In this document: positions 22,561-36,121 of the stretch, piece by piece
How the letters are laid out: each line of letters starts with the position of its first letter
Numbering within the stretch: position 1 is the stretch's first letter
Assembly (NCBI GenBank): GCA_027922465.2
Contig: BQMF02000022.1
Location: forward strand, 1,488,001-1,552,000
Length of the DNA: 64,000 nt
From: Turritopsis dohrnii
Lineage: Eukaryota > Cnidaria > Hydrozoa > Anthoathecata > Oceaniidae
Reading direction: 5' to 3'
The notes under the pieces: model-generated
The model's database searches: none
Told to the model about the DNA's origin: nothing
Seen by the model: only the letters and a program-made list of their open reading frames with translations
Translations under genes and position numbers: made by a program

Positions 22561-24100
22561 TTTTTTTTCTCAAAGAAACCCGTTTTTTTCTACATAAGCT
22601 CTTATAAAAAAACGTACGTTATAAACAGCTAATGCATGTATAATTCTTTTGTCTTCTAATAAATTAATTTGCTGGTGTGTTACGATTTGACCCTATTTAC
22701 ACCAAATAGTAATTTTAAACATTATCGTTTACGTCTGTTTTTCACCAGTAAGACTTATGTATTTATAATGTACTTATGCTGCTACCGTTTTGCGCCATCT
22801 GGCTCTTGTATTATATTTCGAATGAACGTATGAAAAACAGAAAAAAGTTATATCAAATGTCATGACTATTTTGTTTGTTGATGATAACAGTGTTATGATG
22901 ATTAGTAATTAAATTCTTGGAACAGGAATGGATTAAAGCTGTGACTTCAGAGCATAGGCGAAAGTTCATCATTATTGAAAGCCAGGCTGAAGACTCATTT
23001 TTATTTTTCATCATGAGATAATGTAACCGAACTGAAAACACATTATGTAGAGGCGTGAAGGAAACCCTTTATGTGGAAAACAGTCAATTATGTTAAGTTC
23101 CGCCTGCATTTTGTTTCATTCTATGTTACAGTCAGTTACTTCTCCCTTTTTAACCAAGTTTTTAATTGTGAATTTTTGTCTGATAGTGCGTGCTAGTGTT
23201 TTTAGTTCCCAACCATAGTCAACTTTTGTTTTCTAGAAGTTATCATGCGTTCCAATTTGCTTCCTTTGTGGAAGACTTTACTGACCCTATATCTTTGCAG
23301 TCTACACCTGCTTTGTCTTTTCATGATTTACTCGCCTATTTATTTATTAAGTTTTTATCTAATTTTAACAATTGTAATTATTTTAATTCTAATAAATTTT
23401 GTAACATTTGATGAAATTTTTAATTGTTATTTGTATAACAATATATTTATAATAATGTTTTAATAATGTATATATTTTAATAATGTATATATATTTTATA
23501 ATTTTGGACGAATAGCCATGTAATGTGGAATGCCAAATATATTTCATTAATAATAATAATAATTCCAAAAGTATACATATATATATGACAAAAACTAAAA
23601 GTAAAATCGTAATGTTGCATATGCAACAAGAAGTTCAGAAAACCAATTACATATAATTTTTTAATACACATGATTGAGAAAAATAGCCATAACATGATGG
23701 AATCTGGTCCAATGACCTTCCTGGATGATATTTTAAATTAGCAACAGAAATATTATTTACTATGGGTGAATTCCGTGATCACATACTGTTTTGATATTGT
23801 ATATGATTTTTTATTTCGTAAAAATTGGCTCGTAAAAATTATTGCGGAAATTAATCAAAATACATTTCACCATAACAGTCTGTAAATTAAAAACACTGCA
23901 CATCCTGTCAATCAAGCCAGAAAAAAACTTCTGCTTTCAGGTAATATGCATAGTGATTTGGTTCTGGATGTATATTTTCACTACCAAAACCTGTTTTGTT
24001 TTGTTTTTGTTTTGTCGTTTTTTTCAATTGCGATTTAGGCAATTGTTTATATCAATTTTAAAATGAGAACAGTTGTTGAAAAATAAAGTAAAAAATACTT
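22561..24100. other. No gene seen
   Basis: Very AT-rich, with TA-rich runs at 23,440-23,600. If the minus-strand secreted gene has exons beyond 24,107 they could lie here or further left, but none was identified. Confidence 0.45.
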
Positions 24101-24106
24101 AAATAC

Positions 24107-27100
24107 CTTGAATTCTGCCTGCATACACTTCAATTGGATTATCTTCTGAAAGTTCTTCATCATCAAAGTTATAAATTTCAATTGTGACTTCATTAAAACG
24201 TACGTTTTCCCACGTGGCTTGGCTCAAAAAGTTGATTTCCACATATCCTGATTGGTGGATTTTAAACCAACAAAACATCTTGCCACGATGACATTTTCCA
24301 TAAAAAAGGTTAGATTCTGTTGTTTTAAACACGATGAATGTGATCGCTGATGGTAAACCTAGAAAAATTTACTTGATTGTTGAAGGCTTCACTAAGCTTG
24401 TAGGCCTATAAAAGCTTCGAAGTTTCATGTTAATTCAATAAGGGAACTATAACAACTTCAAACTGTTCAAATTCTATACAGTATATACTCATTAAAATCT
24501 TTCCCTCTAGGTGCATTTTCTTGTGGTAGAAAATTGCTGGCCTATGATAACTTAATCAACATATAGAAATTACCGATAGTAATATGTTAGAATATGAAGA
24601 ATACATTACAGAAATAATAGAGTTTTAAAGTAGAGTAAAACGGCCTTAAAAATAATGAACTCTTATAGGGTTCTATACAAAACAGCACGTTTTCTGTCAA
24701 GGGATCTATACAAGAGAGCCAATCATTTACTTCTTTTCTTTGTTTATTTTATATTAGTCAGATGTTCATTCTAGATAGATGTTTTATTGTTCTAGCGAGG
24801 GGTTGCGTCAGTACACCAATATTGCACAATAGTTCATTATCGTTAATTTGTGCTGTACGCTTACGATGTCCTTAATTAACTGTAAAATAATACTTACTAA
24901 TCCAACTGTGTCCATTATCTTTGGTAGAAAAACAGTTTGGTCGATTTCCACTAAAATTAGATAATCAGGAAGATTTTTTACGATTATTATATACAGTGTG
25001 TTTCGCTTTCGTATACCGTTGCAAAGCCACCGTTGTGAAAAATGATAAAGTGGTTTTTGAAAAAATAAGGAAAAGGTCTTGGAAAAATGTAATTAAATTT
25101 TTAATGGTCGATTAACACGTAGTTTAATTACATCGTGCTTATTGTTTCAAAGCACTGAATACATTCAAATTTTTTATTAATTTTATGTTTGCGCTGAGAC
25201 CCCCAAATTGATATTTTAAAACATAAAAGTTAAACGTTTTTCGTGAACACACAGCTTAAATTTGTTTATTGTTTTCCAAATTGCTGTTATTGTTTCAATA
25301 AATATTTTCTTTTCATTCACATCTCAATCGACCATTAAAAATTTAACTACATTTTTTCCAAGACATTTTCCTTATTTTTTCAAAAACCACTATTTCATTT
25401 TTCACAAAAATATACTAGCCGAAAGAGCTTGAAAATGGCTTTTCATTGATGTAAAAATTATTTTGAAATTCGGTACATTCATTGAAAAAAAACAGCTTTA
25501 AAATTTCCATTTCCAACATTACGAAACACACTGTAGTAGCTCTTGCACGTGTTTTTTTTATCGCCACGGGGAACCATTGCTCTAAAACATGGGTACACTT
25601 TCCGTAATTCGACGATTTAATTTTTTATCACGGGGTTTACTGACAGGAAAGACGAATATGACACATCCTTTTCGAAGTAAAACTCGTTAAAAAATTTTAT
25701 CCAGGTTACTAGTTGCCCCCGCAGCGAGCGTAAGCGAGCGAGGAGGCATAGTAGTTTTACGAGATAGGCGAATGTCAGTTTCCGATTTTGTTCATCATCA
25801 TCTTCCAACTTTCGTGTTGACGTTACACGGTGAAATACAATTATTAGCTGACTTTGCGTTTTTCCCGTTTCAAAACATGGTACTGTAAGTGGGAGACAGA
25901 ATGTTTTCTCGTATCTCTTTCCTAATTTATTATTATAATATATTATGTTATTTAAAAAGTTCGTATGCTAAAATTAATTAAACATTTTTTATATTACTTT
26001 TGCGTTTTTTAGTGAAGTGAACAACAAGGATTTTGAAGCACAGCTTGAAATCTGAAATTTTGCCAAGCATACATTTTATGTTTGTATATATTTTAGCTCT
26101 AAATCTTTCGTTCAATAAATTTTATTAAATGCACTGATTTTTGGTGGATCTTGCCATTTTAATTGGATTTCTGTGTATGCAAGAAAGCCGTATTACAAAT
26201 TCTTGTTTTTCTTCTTTAACTGTCCTCCACTCATGATCAATAAAACCTTTTTATATTTTTTTCTTGCTATTTTATGTGAACGTTGGCTATTTTTTGTTTT
26301 GAACTAAAGTTTGAAACGCAAATTTCTAATGGATTTTCGCTTTAATATTTTTTTTTCGAAAAAGTGTTTTTTTTCTTTTGACTCTTACATAATTTCTTTA
26401 ACAAATTTTACTTTGATTATAAAATACGTATCCATGTTCCAGTTCACACATTTCTTTTGTTTGTAGCAAATACTTTCTGATATTACTTGTTAAGCCTTAT
26501 TTACACTTTTTGAAAGGTATATTAGCATCAGTGTGACATAGGCCTAAGAGATAACAAAAAGTAACAAAGTTTTGTTTGTTTTTGTTTCCGTTGTATAGGC
26601 TTGCAATGTATAGCTTGCTGTGTGTACAAATTGGAATGCTTGAGCGTGGGGGCATTTTTAGCTAAAGCTACATGGTAGTAATAAGAATATATATATGTGT
26701 GTGTGTGTTACATGTATGTGTGTAATTAAAATATATTATATTTAATTTAACTTAGCAAGATTGTTGGCGTATGCGGACTTGAAACTCTGAGTAGCAAATC
26801 AACTTCAGGTTCTTTTAGGGCTCATTTATTTAAGGTGTGAGTAAGGGAAAAAAACGTGTTTTTGTTTTTTAATTAATTCCTTTGACAGGTATATGTTTAT
26901 ATCAAGTATGATACATTTTTGGAAAGCTTATTTACATCTCTAAACGCCCATGTTAAAAATTTTAAGGTAAACTAAAAATGTAAGATTTTAGAACGAGTCA
27001 AAGAAAATGAACCTTGTTGTAAAAACGTAGCTCCATTTACAAAACGAGTTAAGTTTAACTTATGTTTTTTACACTTTTGTAATCACAAGAGATGGAGTAA

Positions 27101-30100
27101 AAAACGTTTTTTTCTTTTTTTACTCAAACAAATTATTTTCAGAGTTATTTTCAATTTCTCAAAAGTATCGTTTTCTGTTTTCATTTTTTTTGCTTTCAAG
27201 ACTATAACTCATATTCTGTTCAAATTAAAAAGATAAAAAAAAAAACGTTTTTAGATCTACCCTTCAGCTTTTCAGTAAGCCAAGTCTCACTGTCAGAGCT
27301 TTTTTAGTTTTGTAAATGAAGCATCAAACGTTAGTGGCTCTGACACGAAAAGTGAACACTGAAAAAAACAGCTTTAAAGATTTTTCTTTATTGCGTGAAC
27401 TAATTAATTATTTATGAAACGGAATTTTGAAACAAAAGGATCAATACGCAACATGATCAATATGTTTTATTTTTTCATGGTCTTTAATGTACACAAATTA
27501 GCCGCTAATACAACGATTTTGGAAAATAAACGGACTTCCCATCCACTTCCTGAAAAAATAGTTTCACCATTGGAAAATTCAGAGTTCCTTTCATCCTGAT
27601 GTGCAAAAAAACTTTTTTTCAAAAAAGTCAATGATTTTTCCCTTACTCACACCTGAAATTCGTTTACCCAGCCATTCTATTCCTCAATTTATTAAATGCC
27701 AGACGCATTATTGATGTCAAAAAAGAAGCTGAGTTTTAAGTTTATTGGTACTTTTCCAACTTCGCATCTTAAGATTTTTTTTTTTTTGAAAAAAAAATCA
27801 CTATTCAAATTGTTCTTCATTTGAGATTGCAACGATTTGAACATCATTTTTGTTTTGTTCAGTTCTTATAGAAAAACTCAAAAAAGTTTTAGAAAGCGCT
27901 ATCAATTGTAAGCATCCAGATGCTGAAAAATATTTGAACTTACAGGTCACCGTTTGGGTTGCAAATAAATATAGAGTGAGTACCAGTTTCATATAGAATG
28001 GATCTTGATATTATGTCATCGATGTTGTCCCATGCTGAAAAAGAAATTGTTATGCCTTGCTTTAAAAAATGATGCATTTACATCATACGGATTTATATTT
28101 TTCATGAGATTATATTTAGGAGCTCGTTGTTGCAGAAAAAATTTGGTTTCCGTGTTGACACATTTATGTTCACCCTAAATGGAATTTCGATTTTCATATT
28201 AAATTCTGGTTCAGATCTGCCGATTATGACGATTAAAAAATAAATTAATCGTCGCAATCACCAGGTGTGAACACTCTCAAGTATTTCATTCGTAATTAGT
28301 AATCAATCAGTAAGTTTTGATATTTATCGTTGTGATCGACAGGCGTTTCCGGCGGTTCTGACGATTGGAAAAGCGTTCACATCAGACGATTACGGCGATT
28401 CTGACGATTACACTGACTTTTTCGTCGTAATCGCCAGGTCTTAAACAGGCTTTATTAATAATGTGAACTAATCATCTGTACCTTCCAAGACAAGAATATG
28501 AAAACCCTGTGCATATTTTATATCGTCAGCTGGTAAAACTTTGCTGTTTTTCACTATTTCATTCTTTCGAGCAAATACATTCACCTCCCATTTTGTAAAC
28601 CATGACATCAAAAATTTCTTGCGATACATCATTATGAGTGATGAATCCTTAGACAGCGAAGCTCCATCAGCAACAAATTTTCCGGTCTCAATATTACTCA
28701 GAGATGCATTTTGCCACCATTTGAACCTTTTCTTACAAATTGATGTTTCAACAAGACCAGTTTGAGTTTCATCGGGAGTCCAACAACGTCCAGTACTCAA
28801 TTTCTTTATAAAAACTGGCGAAGAAAACGCTGAAAGTGGAAAGACATCATAACTGATTCATAACTGCATGATTTCTAAATGTCTGATTGTTTTGTAAATA
28901 TGTGAATAAGGTCACTAAAGTAAAGGACAACAAAAAAGCTTACTCACAAAATATAGAACTAGGTTGTATAGTGTTGATTATTTCCATAAATACAGTTTTG
29001 ATGGGGATTGTATCATTGCATATTCTGTGTTCACAGAAAGACATCTCCACGAAGTATTTCAAGTCGTATGGTTTTTGCAATGTAAATAGTTCTGAACCGA
29101 TCATGCTCTCCAACATGATTAGGTATGAGTAGTGAAAAGGATCTAAATAAGGCACCTAAAGCAAAGAAACGATATTCGTTTTGACATTGATTCCACAGAA
29201 ACTTTGCGTTCTTCTCTGTTATTCATGATAGAGGGTACATTTTTTCGAAAAATACTCAAGACGTCAAGATGTATAATGCATAGTGCTTAAAATGATTTCA
29301 GTTCCTTTACATATGCTTGGGGATTATTACATCTTTGTAAGATCTGGTTTGATACTATCAACAGAAAAAGTTTCTCCGAAGAGCGATACACTAGTTTTAA
29401 GCAATTTCAGTGTGTTGATTTTAAATCTCTTAAGCTGTTTTTCTAGGAATTAATCAAAAGTTTTTGAAAGTATTATGATGTCATTGTTTATATATTTAAC
29501 ACAAAGTAACTTTCAAAGTTATTAGTGTCACTTTGTACAATAGTTTCTTCATTGCTATGATTAAGTGGTAGTAAAAGTCATTCTGCTGTTAATGGTGGTT
29601 TCAGTTGTAGACAACAGTGTATAAGCATTCACATTTTCGGAAGCCATTTTGTTACATTTATTTTTGCAAATTTAGCAAATCATCTAAATGCTGAGTAGCG
29701 ATTGGTTAAAATTTAAATCGGGCTTTGGACGTAGAAAAAGATAGTTGAAAATTTTCAACGTTTTCTTTGTCCGCTCAACGTTGATTTTCCCGCCGATATA
29801 ATATCCAGGGCGCATGCCTATGATATCATTAACGTGGAATTTTTGTTGAATGGAAATCGGACTTTAGGGATCAACAAGAAAACAGAGTTCAAGATTTCGC
29901 CTTTGTTATCTGCAAATCTGATAATGCTTTACTGACAATACAATCAAACATACTATAGGAAAGGTACTTTCACTCATCTTTCAGTAAAAAGATCAAATAT
30001 ATTCAAAAGTGTCATATGCCGTCCCCCTCTCTGAGAGTAGGTGCCCTTTCGTTTAATTAATACGCAAATATGATCAAGATCTTTTCCCTTTGGAGAAACA

Positions 30101-33048
30101 AATAAAAACTTACACTGACTGTGACAGTCTTCTTGGCCGCATCGACCTCATACGCTTGAAGAAATTTCATTTGAAATCCTTGTGGACCTAAAACCAGCAT
30201 AACATCCTTCTCCTTGAAATCAATTGTTTTTGGATATCTCCATGTTATCGTTACATTTTGAATTGTTCTTGTCTGTGGAGAAATTCTTATTTGCGACAAT
30301 AACGGTGTGCTAGACAATAATTTTATTTAGGTAAGTAACTGAAACTCACATGTATGGATTCAGACTGAAAATGACTATGAATTACATAGTACCAGACGAC
30401 TCAACGATATTTCACTATTGCAATCATTTATTCTACACGTTTTTTAAAAAGCAAAAAGTTTATTAGGAACACTACTAAATTTTCTCAAATAATTAAGCAA
30501 CAATGGTACAAGGATCTTAAATAAATTAGCGACATGGAATTGTAATGCAACAGTGCCATAGCTAAAACGCATTTTTTAAAAATTGTTACATTAGGTTCTT
30601 ACACAGGGTTGCAGTGCCAGGTTGTGCGCTCTATATAATGTCCTAGAGTTTATCCTTGTTACCATAATCAAACAAATAAGACGTTTTCAAGAGGTTTTCA
30701 AGACGGAACATATATGAATTATGGGTTAATGCTCAGCAACAAATTAAGCAATACTAATACCAAAAAATGGTCATTTTTTAAGCAATACTGCTACTAATGT
30801 CTGACTGTGCTTGCTTATAAAAAACGTGCATTTTCTTTCGATACATCTAATATAGCTAACATAACAGAAGTTCTGCCGACATGCATTATCTAGTATAAAA
30901 AGAAATTTGTAAACAAGGAAAAACTGTATATGAAAATGCAACCTTGGAAGTTTTAATGATGGAAATATCACTTGGCTCATTTCTTCGAATATGTTAGTTG
31001 AGGGAGTATCTGTAAGATCCACCTTTTTAGCAACAGTAAATTCGTAAACGAAAATATACTCTCTGTTTAGATTGACCGAAATCCAAGGCCAAAGACGTGA
31101 CCCATTGTCATAAATAGGGTCGTCTCCCATCTAAATACAAAATAATATAAATTCAAATATTACACGACGTCTCTTTGCAATTCTTCTGAACTTGTTGTAA
31201 TCATTTATGCCGTTCACGAAACTGATAATACTGTAGCATTCCTGGAGGCTAAATATGACGGGAAAAGCCAATTTGGACAAGCATGAATAACTTATCCCTC
31301 TCTGTATTGGCAAAAAGTCATGTTTTCAGGTGATTCACACATAAATTATATGAATACCGTTATTTCCTCTAATTTCCTCCTTCCAATGAGAGCCCTGTTT
31401 TTATAAAGATCCTTTGAACTTTTGGCAACGTTTCGATAAGTGCCGCCCTCTAATAACTTCATTAAATTTACCCCTTGCGTAGTAAATGTAAATGTAGTTT
31501 GAACAAATATTGAAACATCGTTAAAGGTCCTGATCTAACATATATGAAAGCCCAATAGAAAAATGACTTCACTAACACTTAATATGTTACACAAAGTATT
31601 TTTCCATCGAGAAACCTTTACCTTCATACTGATGGAGAAGGTGACATTGTTTGAGATAGTTGTATCCAGACACTCCATTTTCACTCGGTAATTTATGGAC
31701 GCACATCCCCCATCACCTGGATATCCACAGGAACCCCACAAAGTTTCCATAGTTAAGTTTGTTGAAACCGGACCGATATTCATATCCAACATGTGCATAG
31801 CTATGGATTGTTAAAAAAAATACCAAAAGAAGATATGAAATGTTTTTAATGAATCAAATTTAATAGATAATTTTACGCCGAGTTGATATCTTAATAACAG
31901 AGCAATTATCCCGACGAGTAATTTTCCAACCGTTATCCTTTATTCTCGTCAACTTAGTTTGATTTTTAACTACACGCTTTTTTGATAACCAACAGCACTA
32001 GTTATGATTGCCCGTTCCTAAATTCTGTTCTCTCCTTAAAATATCTTCTAACTACTACAATGCAATGCCATAATTACTTTCTTCGGAATTGTGGATTTTA
32101 AGCTCTTCTTATTAGCGTACATATAGTTAACAGATTTATCTTTGAATTCCTTTCATTCGCTTATCAAATCATTTTTAATGTATTTGTTTTTCTATTGCAT
32201 TTGATATTTGTAGTGTGTACCCAGGTGTGCGTAACTAAGTCATTTGAAATCCCAATTTATTTTCAAGGAATTAGTTAGAGTTCATACCAGAGCGATTGTT
32301 GACAACCGAAACACCCTGTTCGATGTCTGCTTCTATTTCTGAAGGATTCCAATAATCTTGCATCTGCAGTTCATATTTGATAACATCACGAGGTGCCATT
32401 TCTTGATCACCAGAAACCTTTTCTATAGCAAACCTAGGTACTGATAAAGACATAACGTAATGAATATTTACACATAATACTTTATCGTATTACGGTAATT
32501 AAACGCCACAACTAACAGCCTCATTGTTCCAACTTCTCACTCGTTGCCCTTTGAAATCTATGAAGCAACCTTAACGATCAAGAAATCAACGGTGAAGCAA
32601 GTTCAAAAGAAAAAAAAGATGTTTTGGGGTGTTACAAGAGCCGATATGAAGTTGGTCTGGTTACGTATTTATTGCGGAACTAATTACAAAATTTTACGTG
32701 TTTGATTCAAAATAGCTAATGTTGACAAAAAAGTAGCTCTCACTTTTAAGTTGCAATTTACATAACCACTTCATTTTCCACCGTGCCAAAATTTTTGCAT
32801 CGTTAGATCTTACTTCTCTCAACGAAATAATTCTCAACATATTAATTTATCTTTTTTCTCTAGTATTCCTCCCGAAGAGATGTATGAACAGCTATAATTT
32901 TTTCGCTATTTTATTTCAGCTCTTTGCTTTTGTCGCATGTTTAAAGCATTGTGAATTCTAAAAGTTCTGACAGTTCTACACACATACCTGGATAAGATCC
33001 ACAATGAACCATTGAAATACACAAGCAAATGATAAGTCTCCCCGTCAT
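24107..33048 (-). CDS. Secreted multi-exon protein with beta-trefoil-like module
   Basis: Eight minus-strand exons join in consistent phase: 33,048-32,988; 32,440-32,288; 31,800-31,622; 31,130-30,943; 30,309-30,114; 29,155-28,948; 28,829-28,482; 24,358-24,107. Running phases are 1,1,0,2,0,1,1,1. All have AG acceptors and GT donors; exon 4's donor (gttgca) is weak. The 528 codons begin with a signal peptide (MTGRLIICLCISMVHC). The next ~300 residues look like beta-sandwich modules with N-glycosylation sites (NVTF, NASL, NVTI) and cysteines such as CGYPGDGGC. Exon 7 (CWTP..., FKWWQNASLSNIETGKFV) resembles a ricin-B-like beta-trefoil. Exon 8 has KCHRGKMFCWF and SGYVEINF. After exon 8 the reading either splices on (CAAG|gtattt) or ends two codons later at TAA. 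Family not recognised; probably an extracellular or surface lectin-like protein. Intron 7 (4.1 kb) is full of small transposons. Confidence 0.75.
24994..25533. mobile_element. Mariner-type MITE, copy 2
   Basis: Same CAGTGTGTTTCG ends as copies at 21.5 and 38.7 kb, flanked by TA (24,992-24,993 and 25,534-25,535). Shortened by a deletion in its left arm just after the tip (CAGTGTGTTTCGCTTTCGTA...). It lies in intron 7 of the minus-strand secreted gene. Non-coding. Confidence 0.85.
25540..26830. other. Intronic sequence, no gene seen
   Basis: Within intron 7 of the secreted gene. Contains the short direct repeat GCGAGCGTAAGCGAGCGAGG at about 25,721 and a (TA)/(TG) run at about 26,684-26,710. 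Confidence 0.45.
26833..27654. mobile_element. Inverted-repeat MITE, AGGTGTGAGTAAGGG ends
   Basis: AGGTGTGAGTAAGGGAAAAA at 26,833 is mirrored by its reverse complement ending at 27,654. The 822-bp interior is AT-rich with runs of AAAAACG and no transposase. The target duplication is unclear. It lies in intron 7 of the secreted gene. Class unknown. Confidence 0.7.
28200..28445. repeat. Array of GACGATT motifs
   Basis: GACGATTA, AATCGTCG, GACGATTGG, GACGATTACGG, GACGATTACAC and CGTCGTAATCG occur within about 240 bp, in both orientations. The block is edged by CACCAGGTGTGAAC and CGCCAGGTCTTAAAC, which resemble each other. This looks like a small transposon with repeated internal protein-binding motifs. 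It lies just downstream of exon 7's donor, in intron 7. Confidence 0.5.
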
Positions 33049-34470
33049 TATTTCCGTTCTGATTATACTCTTACTCTTTCCATTTTTCCATTAAAAAAAA
33101 TTCAGTAAAGTTATTGAGTTTTCGGTAACCAACGAAAAACAAAATCCTAAATTATTTAACGATACAATAAATTTCAAAATTCAAAAATGTTACAGTCCTC
33201 AATTGTTGTTATTAGTAACTGATGTACATCAATCGAAAAAGTTTTAATTTTGTTGAAGAAGAACATTGTTCCATCTCCTAACTTTTTGCATTGTTAATGT
33301 TTTTTCAAATCAACATTTAAAAATCACTATGGTATGCATAAAGACATTTTTATCGGTCCTCCTCATGCAGAGAAATATTTACAATAAGATTACATACCAC
33401 TCACGTACACCTGTCAATGCACTTATTTCTCTACTCCGCACCACAACACAAAAATAAAACTTTGAAATAGCTATCGGAAAGTATCATGTTGTTGAGCTCG
33501 AATAATATGTCAAAATAATGAATGCGTTCATTCGCCTGATATCTCACAAACGTCAATTCATGCAAACAGCATAAAAGTGGCATAATTTTATCTGCCATTT
33601 TGCATAATAGACGAACAGATAGAGAACTGAAAAGTAAGCACATATCTCATCAAATCCCTTTAAAGATTCAAACAAGCTTCAATTCTTTTCAACACGATCT
33701 GAAAGTCTCAAAATTGTCTTTTCGTGACGTTGTAAATGTGAGAAAACATTATTTTCCACAAATGACAAGAGTGCGGCATAGCGGACAAAGCATTTGATTT
33801 GTCGTTTCAGAGTTTAATAAATTTAAAACATTTTTGTTCATGCACGGAAACTTTTGATATGAAATCAGTGGCAGAAGAAAGGGATTATCTATTGACCATT
33901 CCAAACATATATTATATAAAGTATACTATTTCCTTATCTGTAAAGGACTTTTCCTAAATTTCCGTATAAAAATCGTTTTATCGCTAAGCCAACAAATATT
34001 GTTTCAAAGATTGTCAACAATTGCCATTTAGTGTAACAATGCACTTGCTGCAAATAATTCAGCAAAACTATGATAATAGGCGTTAGTGCCTAAACAGAAT
34101 TTTGAGAAAGGCCTTTTCAACATTAATGTTAATGAATTCAATTTTGAAATATATTTATCGCAATAGTTTTTAAGAATACAAGCAAGTTTCATTTGCGATA
34201 AACGCTTGCCACTTTCAAAGCTTTCAACTACAACAGCGAAGGAAACGAACAGCTGACAAATTTCAAAATAATCAACAAACGAGGTAAACAGGTTATTGGT
34301 TCATTCCCTGCGCAGAAAACTGTTAGCTTTGTTATTCTCAGGACTTTTCATCTTTAAGCAAGCATGATGTGCGTTGTAGTGGCTTCAGCCAAAGGTAAAA
34401 TTTGCTTAAAACGGCATTAGAATCTTAAAAATATTTCTGGTATCATCTCAAACCGTTCTCCAGGACAAAC
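33049..34470. other. Upstream region of the secreted gene, no gene seen
   Basis: AT-rich sequence 5' of the minus-strand signal-peptide exon. It should contain that gene's promoter and 5' UTR, but no TATA box or start site could be assigned with confidence. Confidence 0.4.
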
Positions 34471-34475
34471 GGATA

Positions 34476-34832
34476 CACAGTTGTTATTTTTTTATGAGAA
34501 TTTCATAAACTGGCTTAAGCCTTATGATTCTTAATAATTCTTCAAATGTGAGCCTGAAGTATTCTTAAGTGATTCTTAAGTATTTCTGGAAAAAACAGTG
34601 TACAATGAAGCTAAAAATGTTAGATAAACTGCAACAGTAAAAGAGGGAGGAAACATGGAAAACATGGTTGTTTAAAAGCACGGAAAAATCAACAAACAAT
34701 ATTTTGTGGCAATCGCGTGAAAAATGTTGCCCGTGTCCCCGAAGCTTTAAGGTGATTCTTAGAATATTCTTAAATTTTGACGATTTTGAGCCTCGTGATT
34801 CTTATAAAAAGAATTCTTATAAAAAAACTGTG
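34476..34832. mobile_element. Small element A, CACAGTT...TTTATAAG ends with TTCTTAAG array
   Basis: The left end CACAGTTGTTATTTTTTTAT is matched in inverse by TTATAAAAAAACTGTG at 34,817-34,832. Inside are repeated GATTCTTA/TTCTTAAG/GAATTCTTAT motifs in both orientations (about 34,523-34,575 and 34,753-34,820). The same GATTCTTAT motif forms the inner part of the tip. No coding sequence. See elements at 50.7, 60.6 and 62.8 kb for the same plan. Confidence 0.65.
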
Positions 34833-34850
34833 AAGTGAACCAGTGAACCA

Positions 34851-35279
34851 GTGAACGACAAAAATGGCGTACACTTGCAACTTCAAAAATGCATCAAAAC
34901 AAATGAAAACTTTTTGTTGGAAGAAATTGATTTCGACAAGAATGAACTGGATAGAAACCAAGAAATGATCAAAAACTTATTCTTGTTGCTAAATAAGCAT
35001 GATGACGAGCGCAGATTCTCTTTATGGATGTTTTGTAGCAAGCAAGCACATAACCTGATCGGCGTCACTCATAAAAGGGCATTATGTGCAAAAAGTGGCT
35101 TGTTCCGGCACAGCTCTACTGATATTCTCACCAAAACAGGGCAAAAGTTGATTCGTGCAAGAAATCTTGAACTTCTAGTGATTGAAGTATCTAAATCCTT
35201 GCATAAAATCAATCCTGAATTTATGTGGGATACGTGTTGCCGAAAGCAACGACGTTTAATCTGTGCTCTGGTAGTGTAG
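34851..35279 (+). CDS. Unrecognised 142-codon open frame
   Basis: The frame has no ATG at its beginning (first ATG is about 40 codons in, EMIKNLFLLL). It encodes a polar, lysine-rich product with two Cys pairs near the end (MWDTCCRKQRR). It begins immediately after small element A. I do not recognise it. It could be an exon fragment of a transposon gene or a chance frame. Confidence 0.25.
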   Translation: MNDKNGVHLQLQKCIKTNENFLLEEIDFDKNELDRNQEMIKNLFLLLNKHDDERRFSLWMFCSKQAHNLIGVTHKRALCAKSGLFRHSSTDILTKTGQKLIRARNLELLVIEVSKSLHKINPEFMWDTCCRKQRRLICALVV

Positions 35280-36110
35280 TAGAAATTCCCTCTTCTAAAG
35301 GTAGTACTGGTGTGAATTCGTTTCCTTTCCGGGCCACATTATTTCTGTTTTTTCTTTGCAGATTTTACATTTTATGAATATGTTGGTTTTTATTAGTGCA
35401 CTATGTAACTACTGTTTCCACCTTTAAATAAAGAAATAAAAAACATATATAAAATAGACTCGACACCCGCCTCGATCCCTTGGCAAAAAACTCGACATTT
35501 TCAAAATTTTAATTGTTGTTATTTCCTTAATTATCGTTCTGAGCTCATGTTCTGTCACCGTCAATCAAAATCCTGTGAATTTAGGAGATGGGGGAAGGGA
35601 TGTATGTGGAATGTGGTTGACGTTAATTCATATCCATCTGAGAACGGTGCGAATTTGCAATGGAAAGTAGTATTTTACAGAACATTCCAAGAGCAGTGAA
35701 TGAGTCATAAAGTCATCGGCCAGAACAACAAAACACGATAATATAGCGCGAAAAAAAGTTTAATTAATAACACCACGTGTTTTCTTCAACTTCAAGTTAT
35801 TTTGTGTGTTTTTTGAACGAATAAAATCGGAGTTCTTTTTCTTGTCTGTTCTATTGAAGACGTCTAGATCTACGACTACAAATACGTCTGACTACTAGAT
35901 CTATTATCATAGCGCATCGAGGTAAGAATTCCTTCTATCACTCTTTTATCTTCGTATGATTTAACTTATACTCATCAATAAAAGGAGCAATGGCAAAAAA
36001 TGTCAGGTTAAGTTTATTTTATTTAATACCTCATCTTTTCAATTACTTTTGGTCATCCTTTTGTATGACATTCGTTTTTTGGGTGCCATCATAATAGAAT
36101 GTAAGTACAG
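35280..36110. other. Possible 5' exon and promoter of the SWIM/Ulp1 gene
   Basis: GCATCGAG|gtaagaattcc at about 35,915-35,931 is a good splice donor not preceded by an obvious open frame. It could end a non-coding first exon, joining an acceptor (gtacag|GGCCGG) just before the ATG at 36,122. Nothing else was seen. Confidence 0.35.
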
Positions 36111-36121
36111 GGCCGGCGAAG

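Noticed and set aside
23190..23463. Two overlapping 72-73 codon plus-strand frames
   Set aside because: No conserved motif and extreme AT content; not supported as genes.
23477..23695. Hydrophobic 72-codon minus-strand frame as a transmembrane exon of the secreted gene
   Set aside because: AT-rich codons produce such hydrophobic frames by chance; no splice acceptor of the required phase was found.
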